Source: DATFVA01 sp963771705
Lineage (GTDB): Bacteria; Bacteroidota; Ignavibacteria; Ignavibacteriales; Ignavibacteriaceae
DNA: 64,000 bases
Assembly: GCA_963771705.1 (NCBI GenBank)
Contig: CAVYUP010000006.1
Span: forward strand, 124,001-188,000
Reading direction: 5' to 3'
Shown: positions 8,962 through 18,134 of the stretch, piece after piece
Numbering within the stretch: position 1 is the stretch's first letter
Layout: each line of letters starts with the position of its first letter
Position numbers and translations under genes: made by a program
Notes under the pieces: model-generated
Told to the model about the DNA's origin: nothing
Databases searched by the model: none
What the model saw: the letters and a program-made list of their open reading frames with translations, nothing else

Positions 8962-9153
8962 ATCTCATACTCAGGGCCCCCCCATCTTTTTCATTTTAGC
9001 CTGACCGTTTTATCGTCACGACTTTATAGCAGGACCGAAGTTCCGACCTTGCAGCCTAAGCCTGAAGACAGCCTTCCGAAAAAGGGAAAAAGGCTTACAA
9101 CTGCACAATTGAAAAAGGAACTGGGAAAAGCCAGAACAAAATCACATAAATGA
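8962..9153 (+). pseudogene. Remnant of an antitoxin gene (5' end lost)
   Basis: The reading frame ends in a basic, helix-forming tail (TAQLKKELGKARTKSHK) that resembles the C-terminus of small antitoxins. It has no credible start: its only in-frame initiation codon lies within the terminator hairpin. Its TGA stop overlaps the ATG of the next frame (ATGA), the coupling typical of toxin-antitoxin operons. That next frame is a truncated ParE/RelE-like toxin. I infer a decayed antitoxin; the true 5' boundary of the remnant is undefined. Confidence 0.45.
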
Positions 9154-9215
9154 AACTATACTGGACGAAAGAAGCGTCAATCCGGCTTCAGGAAATAGTG
9201 TTACAGAAACAATAA
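9150..9215 (+). pseudogene. Truncated ParE/RelE-family toxin remnant (21 codons)
   Basis: The frame starts at an ATG overlapping the preceding stop and encodes MKLYWTKEASIRLQEI before a short unrelated tail and TAA. This matches the N-terminal beta strand and first helix of ParE/RelE-superfamily toxins, which usually run to 90-100 residues. About 75 residues are therefore missing, and the toxin cannot be functional. The call rests on the N-terminal pattern and the ATGA overlap with the antitoxin-like frame. Confidence 0.55.
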
Positions 9216-9307
9216 TGTGGGAACTGGCTTTTAACTTAATTTAATTCCGCCAATCTGTGTATATTTCTTACTCAATTTTTTGATAATATTATTCAATTCT
9301 CCTGTTT

Positions 9308-11263
9308 ATGTACGACTTTATATTCAAACCCTTCTCACAAATGACCGATGAAGATTACGCCGCGGTCGGGTTCAAATCCGGACTGGAAATTCATCAGCAA
9401 TTACTAACAGATAAAAAACTCTTCTGCCGCTGCCCCGCGGGGAAATACAGCAAGCATTATGATGCGGAAATCCTCAGGCATATGCGTCCCACGCTAAGCG
9501 AACTGGGCGTATATGACGGCACCGCGCTGATGGAATTCAAAACAAAAAAAGAAATCATCTACAGAATAAACCGCGAAACGGTATGTACTTATGAGATGGA
9601 TGACACTCCCCCGTTTTTGATAAATGAAGACGCTCTTGAAATAGCGCTCGGGATCGGAATGCTTTACGGATGCAGTCTGGTTGACGAGTTGCATATCGCA
9701 AGGAAGCAGTACCTCGACGGAAGCATACCTACCGGGTTTCAGAGGACGGCTATTTACGCACTGAACGGGAAGATACCTTATAAGGACCGCGAGATAAAGA
9801 TAGTGCAGATGTCGATTGAAGAAGACTCGTGCCGTGAAGTAAGTGACGTTGGACATGAAAGGATCTATCTGACTGACAGACTGGGAATGCCGCTGATCGA
9901 GACAGTTACGGGTCCCGACATGCGCACCCCGCAGGAAGCAGCCGAAGCAGCAAGGCTCTGCAGCAAACTGGTACGAAGCACCAATCGCGTTCGGCGCGGA
10001 ATGGGAGCGGCAAGGGAAGATGTGAACGTAAGCGTATCCGGCGGGACTAGAATAGAAATTAAAGGCGTGCCGCAGATAAATGATATCCCCCTTCTCACGT
10101 ATAACGAAGCAATGCGTCAGTGGAACCTGCTGAGGCTTCGTGAAGAACTGAAGAGAAGAGGAATAAAAGAGGAAACGTTCAAAGCTGAATCGCACGACAT
10201 TACAGGTGTGCTTAAAAATCCCCACTACCTTCCGATAAAGAACGCGCTTGAAGAAGGCGCCGTATTAAAGTGCGTTGTGCTTAAAGGCTTCCTGGAGCTG
10301 CTTCACTGGCAGACACAGACAAACACATATTTTTCCAAAGAGATATCAGACCGTGTTCGGGTAATCGCCTGCCTGACAACCATACCCAATATGATCCATT
10401 CAGACAGCAAGGGAGACACCATCACCTCGTCAGAATGGCAGAAAGTGAGGAAGGCAGCCGGAGCGAAAGAAGACGACACCATGGTGCTGGTCTGGGGAAG
10501 TGAAGATGACACCAGTACAGCAGTAAATGAAATTATCATCCGGGCAAAAGAGGCTGTTATCGGAGTTCCCTCAGAAACACGACAGGCCCTAAGCGACGGA
10601 ACGAACGGGTTCGAAAGAATACTCCCGGGCGCCGACAGAATGTATCCCGATACCGATCTTCCGCCAAAGCAGATCCCGGATGAAACACTTCAACGAATAA
10701 GAAAATGGGTCCCCGACCATTTCTGGGAAAGAGAAAAATGGTACAGGGAGCTGGGAGTTCCAGAGGATACGATCGAGGATCTCTCTATCTCTCCTTACGC
10801 GGACTTATTTAAGAAGGCTGTAACCGATTGGAAAATTGATCCTGTATTCACAGCTGTAATGCTTATTCAGTTCCCGAAAAGGCTGCGGAAGAAAGGATAC
10901 GATACGGACATCCTGAACGAAGAAATGCTATCCGGAATACTAACTGCTTACAGAGATAAAAAAATAACCCGGGACGGGATACTGCCGCTGCTCGGGAATG
11001 TAATATCGCTTGGGGCTTATTTCGACGACCTGCTCCCTGCCCCGTGTTCTGAAAAAGAACTTAAGAAGATATTCAAAGAATCGGGACAGGAACTGAAGGA
11101 TGTCAGTCTTTATAAAGATGAGAACAAAACGAAAGTCCTGATGGGACTCACAATGAAGAGACTGAGAGGAAGAGTTCCGGGGAGTGAAGTCCTTACCCGG
11201 ATACAGGGAAAAGAAAATTCTCTTACCAATAATGCTGAAAAGGAGAATGCGAAAATTGGCTGA
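9308..11263 (+). CDS. gatE: Archaeal-type Glu-tRNA(Gln) amidotransferase subunit E
   Basis: A 651-residue protein of the GatB/GatE family. The N-terminal kinase-like catalytic domain shows GLEIHQQLLTDKKLFCRCP and the GMGAAREDVNVSVSGG region. It is assigned to GatE rather than GatB because of its length and the inserted AspRS-type (GAD) domain, roughly residues 320-460 (TFKAE... to ...DRMYPDTDLPP), which GatB lacks. A helical YqeY-like tail follows. GatE phosphorylates Glu-tRNA(Gln) and uses ammonia channelled from GatD. The gatD gene overlaps or abuts its 3' end, supporting an intact GatDE enzyme. GatDE is regarded as archaeal; bacteria normally use GatCAB. Confidence 0.92.
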   Translation: MYDFIFKPFSQMTDEDYAAVGFKSGLEIHQQLLTDKKLFCRCPAGKYSKHYDAEILRHMRPTLSELGVYDGTALMEFKTKKEIIYRINRETVCTYEMDDTPPFLINEDALEIALGIGMLYGCSLVDELHIARKQYLDGSIPTGFQRTAIYALNGKIPYKDREIKIVQMSIEEDSCREVSDVGHERIYLTDRLGMPLIETVTGPDMRTPQEAAEAARLCSKLVRSTNRVRRGMGAAREDVNVSVSGGTRIEIKGVPQINDIPLLTYNEAMRQWNLLRLREELKRRGIKEETFKAESHDITGVLKNPHYLPIKNALEEGAVLKCVVLKGFLELLHWQTQTNTYFSKEISDRVRVIACLTTIPNMIHSDSKGDTITSSEWQKVRKAAGAKEDDTMVLVWGSEDDTSTAVNEIIIRAKEAVIGVPSETRQALSDGTNGFERILPGADRMYPDTDLPPKQIPDETLQRIRKWVPDHFWEREKWYRELGVPEDTIEDLSISPYADLFKKAVTDWKIDPVFTAVMLIQFPKRLRKKGYDTDILNEEMLSGILTAYRDKKITRDGILPLLGNVISLGAYFDDLLPAPCSEKELKKIFKESGQELKDVSLYKDENKTKVLMGLTMKRLRGRVPGSEVLTRIQGKENSLTNNAEKENAKIG

Positions 11264-12647
11264 CAACAATAACGATTACAAAGGATACCGCGGCGAAGCG
11301 CTTATAACATTACAGAAATTCGACGCGCTGGTATGGAGCAACGTTGACATAATGACGGAAGACGGCACTTACAGCGGCACAATACTTCCCCGCTCTGAGA
11401 CTGCAGATGATCTACATATAGTAATAAAGATTCCGGTAGGATATAATCTCGGCATAGCCGCTAAAAAAGTTACAGACATAAAAGTACACAGCAGAAAAGA
11501 AGCGCACTACAAGATCCCTGAAAAGGATTTCCCATATGAACCGAACAAGCCGAGAGTAAAGCTGCTTGGAACCGGAGGCACGATAGCGAGCAGACTTGAT
11601 TACAGGACAGGCGCGGTAATACCCGCGTTCTCACCTGGAGAACTCTACGGATCTGTACCCGAGCTGGCCGATTACTGCAACCTTGAGACGGAGAAGCTGT
11701 ATGGAGTATTCTCGGAGAATATGGGTCCCGACCAGTGGAAAGGGCTAGCCGAAGCGATCGGAAAAGAAATAGAGAAAGGCGTTCAGGGAATAGTAATTGG
11801 TCATGGTACCGACACAATGCACCACACATCGGCGATATTATCTTTTATGATACAGAACTCCCCCGTACCGATAGTGATGGTAGGATCGCAGAGATCGAGC
11901 GACAGGCCCTCCTCCGATGCGGCACTCAATCTTATACACAGCGTAAAGACGGCAGCGGAGAGCGACATAGCAGAAACGATGGTATGTATGTTTGGTCCCA
12001 CCAGCGACGTATATGGTTTGCTGCACCGGGGCACGCGTGTAAGGAAAATGCACTCAAGCTACAGATCAACCTTCAGGACCATTGGCGACATCCCGATCGC
12101 CAAAGTAAGCCGCACAGAGATCACTCCCCTCCGCGAAGACTATAAAAGGAGAAGAGACGACAAAGACGTAATTGTTAACCCCGTGTTCGAAGATAAAGTA
12201 TCGATCGTTTACTATTACCCGAATATGTATCCCGACATCATCGACTCGCTTGTAGACAACGGCTACAAGGGAATAATAATAGCGGGCACAGGATTAGGTC
12301 ATGTTAACAGGCCGATGTACCCCGCGCTGAAGAGAGCATATGAGAAAGGGGTAGCGGTATATATGACCGTACAGACCCTGTGGGGGTATGTTCAGATGTA
12401 TGTATACGAAACCGGAAGAGAGATAATGGAACTGGGAGTAATACCCGCCGCCAATATGCTTCCCGAAGTAGCCTACGTAAAACTCGGCTGGGCGCTTGGG
12501 CAGACAAACGACCTTGAGAAAGTGAAAGAAATAATGCTCACCCCGATTGCCGGTGAAATAACAGAGCGTGAACCGAGCAACGGCTACCTGATATACCAGG
12601 GCGGCCTCCCCGAAGTAGAAGAATTCATAGCGAAGTACAGGAAGTAA
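11256..12647 (+). CDS. gatD: Archaeal-type Glu-tRNA(Gln) amidotransferase subunit D (asparaginase-like)
   Basis: GatD has an N-terminal small beta domain (GYRGEALITLQKFDALVWSN region) followed by an L-asparaginase-type domain. The active-site landmarks are both present: LGTGGTIASR with the first catalytic Thr, and IGHGTDTMHHTSAILSF with the second Thr-Asp pair; RSSDRPSSDAA also matches the family. It hydrolyses Gln and delivers ammonia to GatE. The frame is open from 11184. The TTG at 11256 is preferred because AGGAG lies 10 bp upstream; the ATG at 11247 is only 1 bp from that site. Either way it overlaps or abuts gatE. The stop is 8 bp from the convergent next gene. Confidence 0.92.
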   Translation: MADNNNDYKGYRGEALITLQKFDALVWSNVDIMTEDGTYSGTILPRSETADDLHIVIKIPVGYNLGIAAKKVTDIKVHSRKEAHYKIPEKDFPYEPNKPRVKLLGTGGTIASRLDYRTGAVIPAFSPGELYGSVPELADYCNLETEKLYGVFSENMGPDQWKGLAEAIGKEIEKGVQGIVIGHGTDTMHHTSAILSFMIQNSPVPIVMVGSQRSSDRPSSDAALNLIHSVKTAAESDIAETMVCMFGPTSDVYGLLHRGTRVRKMHSSYRSTFRTIGDIPIAKVSRTEITPLREDYKRRRDDKDVIVNPVFEDKVSIVYYYPNMYPDIIDSLVDNGYKGIIIAGTGLGHVNRPMYPALKRAYEKGVAVYMTVQTLWGYVQMYVYETGREIMELGVIPAANMLPEVAYVKLGWALGQTNDLEKVKEIMLTPIAGEITEREPSNGYLIYQGGLPEVEEFIAKYRK

Positions 12648-12655
12648 TTATCTTA

Positions 12656-14800
12656 TTACTTCAACAGAATCATTTTCTTTGTTTGAACAAATGCTCCTGC
12701 CTGTATCCTGTAGAAATAAATTCCGCTGGCCAGGTTTGTACCGTTAAACTCAACTTCATAACTCCCCGCAGGCTGTTTTTTATTCACAGGCGTTGTTATC
12801 TCATTTCCAAGAATATCAAAAACCTGCAATTTTACTTTCGAGCTATGGGGCAGTGAATATCTTATTACGGAAACAGGGTTAAAAGGATTAGGATAGTTCT
12901 GACTGAATGAAAATCCGGATGGTGACTTACTGTCTTTTGCATCTGAATACACAGGTTCGGTTGTACCTGACAAATGAACCACTTTTGCTATTCTCTGTCC
13001 GCTTGTTTCCCAGCGTAAGTGCAGGTCATCTGAATAAGTCCCGGCTGTATCGGGACTAAAGTCTACGGATAAGTCTATAGTAGATTGGGAAGGAATGACG
13101 ACAGGTAACCGCTGTTTTAGTGAAAAAACAGAGTTGCGGTTAAAGACAGAGTTTATTTCAACTATTTCATCTGAGTTATTGGTCAGGCTGAAAGAAACCT
13201 TGCCGGACTCACCGGTCGGGACCTCCCCAAAATCTAAAGTATCCATGTCACTCGTGAACAAAGATTGCTCCCAATCGTATTTGAAGGCTCTATAGCTGGT
13301 GGAGTTGTCGAGAAATGATAATGAAAACAACTCTGTCCCATCCATTGCAGTTTCAGTGATCATGGGTGTCGTCCCCCAGCCGATAAAAGTATTCTGGTTT
13401 GATAATCTCTGTACACTCCCCATTGCAATTGAATAGCTGAGCTGTTTACTAATATGTTCCCAGACCAGGGTAACCGTTCTGGCAGCTTCATCCATACTAT
13501 ACTCAACCGCCCTGGAGTATTTAGGATTATGTAAATTACCATTATCAAAAATCGTATAGTTCCCGTTGGGAAGTCTTCTTATACAATGCTGGTGTGAAAA
13601 ACCGCTGGTATCATTTATAAAAGTAAACTCATTATTTTTACAATATATTCCGCCCCATCTCCAGATAATATCACCCGTGGCTCTGTCGATTTTGGTTATC
13701 TCATCCATGTGCCGGCTGGAAAGCAGTATGTTTCCGTCATAATCAACTTCGAGTGCATTCGCATGTACATAATCTATAATGTTATCTGCTAAATTTATAT
13801 CATAAGTTGCATCGGTTATATCAAAATGATCCCAGCTTCTCCACTGAAATACAACATTCTTATGCTGATCAAGTTCCTGAATCACCAATCCGGTAACGAC
13901 AGCATTTGGATTACCTCCCTCAACTATCGTATCCATTCTCACAGGCTGAGGATCATTCGCCATTAATAAATAATGCCCGTTATTCAGGACTCTTAATTCA
14001 TGAAAGTCAGTTGTATATCCATTCTGCATCTCAACAGAGTCGGTTTCTTCATATTTACTATTCAAGAAAATGTACTTGCGGTTATTATTTTCAATATAAG
14101 TCAACCGGCCGTCACTCTGCTTCTGAAAATCTAAAACCCTTGAATTCATTTTTCTGTAGAAGACGGGAGTTCCATATTTATCAGATATTATTAAATACCC
14201 TGAAACATTCAAAGGTGAAAAAAATATATATCCGTCGGAAGGATTATCATAATTCACCGAAAAAGGCGGAAAATCATCAGGCAGACTATCCTGGATAATA
14301 TTCTGATACCCCGCGGGATAGTTTATTTCTTCTGGTCCTTCAGCCAATTCTGGGTGTGAGGATAATAGCATGGGTTCATTTATTTTCCTGGTAGTAATTC
14401 TAAAGGAATATTTCAAATACGGATTATTAATACCGCTGGTTAAACTGAATTTACTTTTTAATTCAACAGTAACTTTTTCTCCAAAGTCAAAAGGAACAAA
14501 GGGTTTGAAAGATAATAAGGAATTGTTTTCAAGCAGCAATAATTTACCCCTGTGAAGTCCGCTTTTATCTCCCGTTACCACGATATCAGATGAATTCCGG
14601 GACGTCAAAGGACTGAACGATTCATTATACCGGATAATTATACCCGTTGACGGCATTATAAGTTCTGCGTCAGCAGCGGGAGAAAGGTATTTATATAAAT
14701 TTGTGTTGCGGGTTTGAGCTTGTAAATCATTAACAGTGAATGATAATAACAGGATAATAGCGGTATTTATTAAGATGGATTTTTTGGTTTTTTGAAGCAT
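12656..14800 (-). CDS. Secreted arylsulfotransferase-like propeller protein with T9SS C-terminal domain
   Basis: The protein has a signal peptide and an Ig-like N-terminal region. A beta-propeller of the arylsulfotransferase (ASST) family follows, with HANALEVDYDGNILLSSR and SGFSHQHCIRRLPNGNYTIFD supplying the conserved His residues. Next comes an ASH/choice-of-anchor D-type domain (LDFGEVPTGESGKVSFSLTN). It ends in a type IX-style sorting domain with NYPNPFNP and a terminal KKMILLK. The family transfers sulfate between aryl compounds, but many propeller relatives have other or unknown roles. The ATG at 14800 is chosen over an in-frame GTG at 14809. It is probably surface-anchored or secreted; no partner genes are adjacent. 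Confidence 0.85.
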   Translation of the reverse strand: MLQKTKKSILINTAIILLLSFTVNDLQAQTRNTNLYKYLSPAADAELIMPSTGIIIRYNESFSPLTSRNSSDIVVTGDKSGLHRGKLLLLENNSLLSFKPFVPFDFGEKVTVELKSKFSLTSGINNPYLKYSFRITTRKINEPMLLSSHPELAEGPEEINYPAGYQNIIQDSLPDDFPPFSVNYDNPSDGYIFFSPLNVSGYLIISDKYGTPVFYRKMNSRVLDFQKQSDGRLTYIENNNRKYIFLNSKYEETDSVEMQNGYTTDFHELRVLNNGHYLLMANDPQPVRMDTIVEGGNPNAVVTGLVIQELDQHKNVVFQWRSWDHFDITDATYDINLADNIIDYVHANALEVDYDGNILLSSRHMDEITKIDRATGDIIWRWGGIYCKNNEFTFINDTSGFSHQHCIRRLPNGNYTIFDNGNLHNPKYSRAVEYSMDEAARTVTLVWEHISKQLSYSIAMGSVQRLSNQNTFIGWGTTPMITETAMDGTELFSLSFLDNSTSYRAFKYDWEQSLFTSDMDTLDFGEVPTGESGKVSFSLTNNSDEIVEINSVFNRNSVFSLKQRLPVVIPSQSTIDLSVDFSPDTAGTYSDDLHLRWETSGQRIAKVVHLSGTTEPVYSDAKDSKSPSGFSFSQNYPNPFNPVSVIRYSLPHSSKVKLQVFDILGNEITTPVNKKQPAGSYEVEFNGTNLASGIYFYRIQAGAFVQTKKMILLK

Positions 14801-15063
14801 TATCTCCACGCATGTCAGTAAAAGAAAGAAAGTAAACTATAATTTAATAATAGCTGGCAACTGATCATAGAAATTCACCTCAAAGAAATGAAAATTCTTA
14901 CTGCCTGATTTTGCTGGTCAGACGGTGATGTAATGTGAATTGAAGCTCAATATTTCTGTAATGTTGCGCCAGTCATTTCAGCTGACATAATTTTCCTACA
15001 TCTTAATAAATCTATAAGGAAGCAGCACTGAAACAACTATGATTAAGATCAGGAGAAGATGAG

Positions 15064-15288
15064 ATGCAGGAACCAAGAACACCAAACACAACTCCACCAC
15101 CGCCCCCGCACAGACAGAGCAGCAAAGCTTGGATCTGGATTATCACCGTAATAATTATCGGAATCATAATCTGGATTATAGCGGCATACAGCGGAGGCGG
15201 ACCCAATGATAATATTCAGAACCGGACTCAGCCCGACACAACGCTTCAGCAGAACCAGACGCCGCCTGACACCGGTACGGGTACCTGA
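15064..15288 (+). CDS. Small single-pass membrane protein, Pro/Gln-rich
   Basis: A 74-residue protein: a proline-rich N-terminus with a run of Pro, one strong transmembrane segment (about residues 25-41, WIWIITVIIIGIIIWII), then a Gln/Thr/Pro-rich polar tail. AGGAG lies upstream of the ATG. The architecture resembles small membrane anchors of unknown function. The 254-bp region before it and the 154 bp after it contain no other supported gene. Confidence 0.6.
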   Translation: MQEPRTPNTTPPPPPHRQSSKAWIWIITVIIIGIIIWIIAAYSGGGPNDNIQNRTQPDTTLQQNQTPPDTGTGT

Positions 15289-15442
15289 TTATTCTGAATA
15301 CATACACGCTGCAATATCCGGGAATGTAAAGCTTAACATAGATCAGAAGAACAATAACCTGGAGCGAATGATTACGATGATAGATCAGGAATCCGGCTTC
15401 ACGGGGGGAAGATGAGTGTGTTTTACCGGAACCGGGAAGGTA

Positions 15443-15883
15443 TCAGGGTTTAGCTGCCGAAGCCTGCAGGCTTTTCAGAACTGCTACCATTTCAGGCGCG
15501 ATATCGGTATGGTGATGGACTATCTTGCACTTGCCGCCGTCCTTATGATAAATATTAGTTACACGGATCTCAGCACCCAATTTCTTACCACCCAGAGCAA
15601 AACTGGCATGTTCTGTACCAATCTCATAAGCGGCATCGCCTAAAAGAAAGATCTTCTGATCTTTCAGCTCGACCTTGCCGTCTGAAGCCGCGCCGGCAAC
15701 CTGGTCGAACGAATTCTTTACGGCATCCCATCCAAGTTCCCTGCCGCCTATCGGATGCATTGCAGTAGCATTGTCATCCTGGGACCAGCTATCGGCAAAG
15801 GCACCTTTTTCCCCGTTGCTCATACGATTCAAACCATCATAGAACTTTTTAGACGCGTCCCTTACCTCGTTCTCTGTCAACAT
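15443..15883 (-). CDS. SnoaL/NTF2-like (DUF4440-type) protein
   Basis: A 146-residue cytoplasmic protein with the NTF2-like cone fold pattern: an N-terminal helix (FYDGLNRMSNGE), a middle WSQDDNATAMHPIGGRE segment, and a late strand with TNIYHKDGGKCKIVHHHTD. These are typical of SnoaL-like and calcium/calmodulin-kinase-association-type domains that bind small molecules or act as isomerases. The ATG at 15883 is preferred because AAGGAG sits 6 bp upstream, inside the five-codon extension from the ATG at 15898. Substrate unknown. It stands alone between a small membrane-protein gene and the DarTG-like pair. Confidence 0.75.
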   Translation of the reverse strand: MLTENEVRDASKKFYDGLNRMSNGEKGAFADSWSQDDNATAMHPIGGRELGWDAVKNSFDQVAGAASDGKVELKDQKIFLLGDAAYEIGTEHASFALGGKKLGAEIRVTNIYHKDGGKCKIVHHHTDIAPEMVAVLKSLQASAAKP

Positions 15884-16109
15884 ATCTGACTCCTTCATTA
15901 ATGAATAAATAATTATTTAGGGGGATACGGCAACATAGCTGAAAATAGTTACGCAGGTGTGTAAAATCGCACAGAAGTAAATAATTGTGGAATGCGAACT
16001 AAATTGTGAAGCCGATAGTATATCTCATAGGGATGCAGAACTTGAAGACAATGAGCCGGAACTAGAGATTATTTAGAAAGAATGTTAAGAGGTCAGCAAA
16101 ACTATATGA

Positions 16110-17105
16110 TCATGTAATAATTTCTTTTTCTGAAAACTCATTTTGGTAAGCAATGTGATCATTGATTTCGACCTGTATTAAATAATGTGCAAGGCTGCCT
16201 TTTTGCGATAGATTTAATTTAATTTCTTTTTCGAAGGTAATAGTATCTTTACCCCAGACTCTTTCTATATTTGTATTCAAACCTGTAACCTTAACTCTGA
16301 TCTTATATGGACCGGCTTTAACAGGGTTGAAACCTAATCTGATTGACTCACTCGATAAATCAACCTCAGAAATGTATGGCCATCTATTAAAGAAAAATGA
16401 ACCTTTATTATCGACTCCAATTAACCGCGACCATTCTTTCCACAAATTCTCCCCCATTAAACTTTTAAGTGTTTCATATTCCGCTCTGGAACGACAAAAT
16501 ATATTTTTTAAGTTATCCAGGGACAACATATTTTTTATGAGTATTTCGGATTGTCTATGGTATTTTATTTGTGATTTTCTATAGGGGTCATATCCAAACA
16601 AGGAAGTATCATGATAAATATCCTGAAAATTTAAGCTCAATAAAAAGTCTGTGGTTCCTTTAATTTCAACCTCCGGTGAGGCAATATTCCCATCGGAGAA
16701 AAAAGTTAATTCATTAATAAGTATGGGTTTTGATTCAAAAAGAAATATAATAGGCACCGGACAATGTGCATTTAACTTTTGTCTATCTTCAGGGATAAAT
16801 CCTTCATTGCGATATTGAGTGGGTGTTCGTGGCCTAAAATATAACCTAACATAGTCTTTTAGCTCTTCCGGAGTGTTACCAATAACATCAGGACTGGCAT
16901 TATCACATAGCATTAAATTTTTTTTGGTTGCCGTATTACGGGAGTACAATGCTTCTTCTCTTAGGATACTAACGGCGTTTTCAATATCTGTAAAATGATA
17001 TAGGAAGCGCGGCCACCATTTGTGGTTAGATAACCATTCTTTTGATTCAAGTTCCCTAAGGAAAGACGTTATTCTATCAGAATCTTTTCTGGATTCCCCG
17101 GCCAT
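16110..17105 (-). CDS. darT: DarT-like DNA ADP-ribosyltransferase toxin (DUF4433) with C-terminal extension
   Basis: The N-terminal ~210 residues match the DarT (DUF4433) fold: YHFTDIENAVSIL with H37 near the NAD site, YVRLYFRPRTPTQYR (about 85-99), and HRQSEILIKN, whose E187 fits the catalytic Glu of DarT. DarT attaches ADP-ribose to thymidine or guanosine in single-stranded DNA, blocking replication. The protein is 331 residues, about 110 longer than typical DarT. The extra C-terminal part (about 225-331) looks like a beta-sandwich (NPVKAGPYKIRVKVTG) of unknown role. Its ATG overlaps the stop of the macrodomain gene (TAATG), so the two are translationally coupled. The region is visibly AT-rich. 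Confidence 0.82.
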   Translation of the reverse strand: MAGESRKDSDRITSFLRELESKEWLSNHKWWPRFLYHFTDIENAVSILREEALYSRNTATKKNLMLCDNASPDVIGNTPEELKDYVRLYFRPRTPTQYRNEGFIPEDRQKLNAHCPVPIIFLFESKPILINELTFFSDGNIASPEVEIKGTTDFLLSLNFQDIYHDTSLFGYDPYRKSQIKYHRQSEILIKNMLSLDNLKNIFCRSRAEYETLKSLMGENLWKEWSRLIGVDNKGSFFFNRWPYISEVDLSSESIRLGFNPVKAGPYKIRVKVTGLNTNIERVWGKDTITFEKEIKLNLSQKGSLAHYLIQVEINDHIAYQNEFSEKEIIT

Positions 17106-18037
17106 TAAAATTGTAGTTCGAGTTGTGGTTTAGCAGCAGGAACATTCATTTCATTCAACTGTAAACCAATCGTACCTGAATTGATTTCCAGGTAGTTCTT
17201 ATTTATTATCACTTCGCGGCAATAAGGTAATTTTAACAATAGAGTGATTATCTCATCATAATTATTATTTAAATCATATGGTAGAATCTTATTTGTTATA
17301 AACCCATAGTTTCTAACAATACTCCATACAGTCATCCATTCTTCATAGGATATACTTATAATGAGGTTGCCATTCTCACCAAATATCTTAATAGCTTCAT
17401 TCTCCAATTGGTCATCTAACTTAGAAATTCCACAAGTAATATTTATCCTGGCGATCCTGGTAGTAATGGAAGGTTCATTACCAATTATTTGCTTCAAATC
17501 TTCCCATACTTCACTAAATCCCAGTGATCTGGGTTCTGATCTAAGCCATTCTTTAATTTCTTTTATGTTTTTATGTTCCGGAACATTATCCTGACCTTTA
17601 TCGTAGAGATATATAAAAATATCTATAGGCAGATTTTTAAGGTATCTTTCCATAATTGGCCGGACCTGTTTCTCCCAATTAAGCTCTCCATTTCCACAAC
17701 CCAGAGGAGGAAAAGCAATACTGGTTATTCCCAAATTCGAGTAATTATCAACAAAGGATTTTAGACCCAGTTCAAGATACTCAACCTTACTGGGGGACTT
17801 CCAGTGTTTTTTTGTAGGAAAATGTAATATCCATTTGTGATCGGTTTTATACAACCAGAGTTTACCAATATCAATCTTACCCTCTTCGCATAATTGCTGG
17901 TATTTCTTAAACATGTCCGGATATATTTTCTTAAATGTATTTGCTATACCTTTGCCCATAACCCCTACAACATTAATCGTATTAACTAAAACGTGGGCAG
18001 GTGATTCAAAAATATTTCCTTTCACGTAAGTTATCAT
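17105..18037 (-). CDS. darG: DarG-like macrodomain antitoxin (DNA ADP-ribosyl glycohydrolase)
   Basis: Residues 1-155 form a DarG/TARG1-type macrodomain: NTINVVGVMGKGIANTFK, KKHWKSPSKVEYLELGL and FPPLGCGNGELNW line the ADP-ribose pocket. This domain removes ADP-ribose from DNA, reversing DarT. Residues 160-310 are an additional region without a recognised fold; in known DarG the C-terminal part binds and neutralises DarT directly. The gene is upstream of the toxin, the reverse of the usual darT-darG order, with a one-base overlap. Low GC compared with the flanking genes suggests horizontal acquisition. Confidence 0.85.
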   Translation of the reverse strand: MITYVKGNIFESPAHVLVNTINVVGVMGKGIANTFKKIYPDMFKKYQQLCEEGKIDIGKLWLYKTDHKWILHFPTKKHWKSPSKVEYLELGLKSFVDNYSNLGITSIAFPPLGCGNGELNWEKQVRPIMERYLKNLPIDIFIYLYDKGQDNVPEHKNIKEIKEWLRSEPRSLGFSEVWEDLKQIIGNEPSITTRIARINITCGISKLDDQLENEAIKIFGENGNLIISISYEEWMTVWSIVRNYGFITNKILPYDLNNNYDEIITLLLKLPYCREVIINKNYLEINSGTIGLQLNEMNVPAAKPQLELQF

Positions 18038-18134
18038 TGACCTTTCCTATCCTGCTGAAGATTATATAATAATTTACACAAAGTTAAAACAAAATATAAT
18101 TAAAAATATCCATCAGCCTTTGACAGTGCGTAAG

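Noticed and set aside
9494..10225. 243-aa frame antisense to gatE
   Set aside because: It lies wholly inside the well-supported gatE gene, with no domain pattern.
15206..15415. 69-aa + strand frame overlapping the small membrane protein gene
   Set aside because: It overlaps the better-supported membrane protein frame and lacks a ribosome site or recognisable features.
15980..16075. Short acidic frame ending DAELEDNEPELEII downstream of the DarT-like gene
   Set aside because: It has no ATG and is under 32 codons; it may be a remnant of an older gene but cannot be supported.
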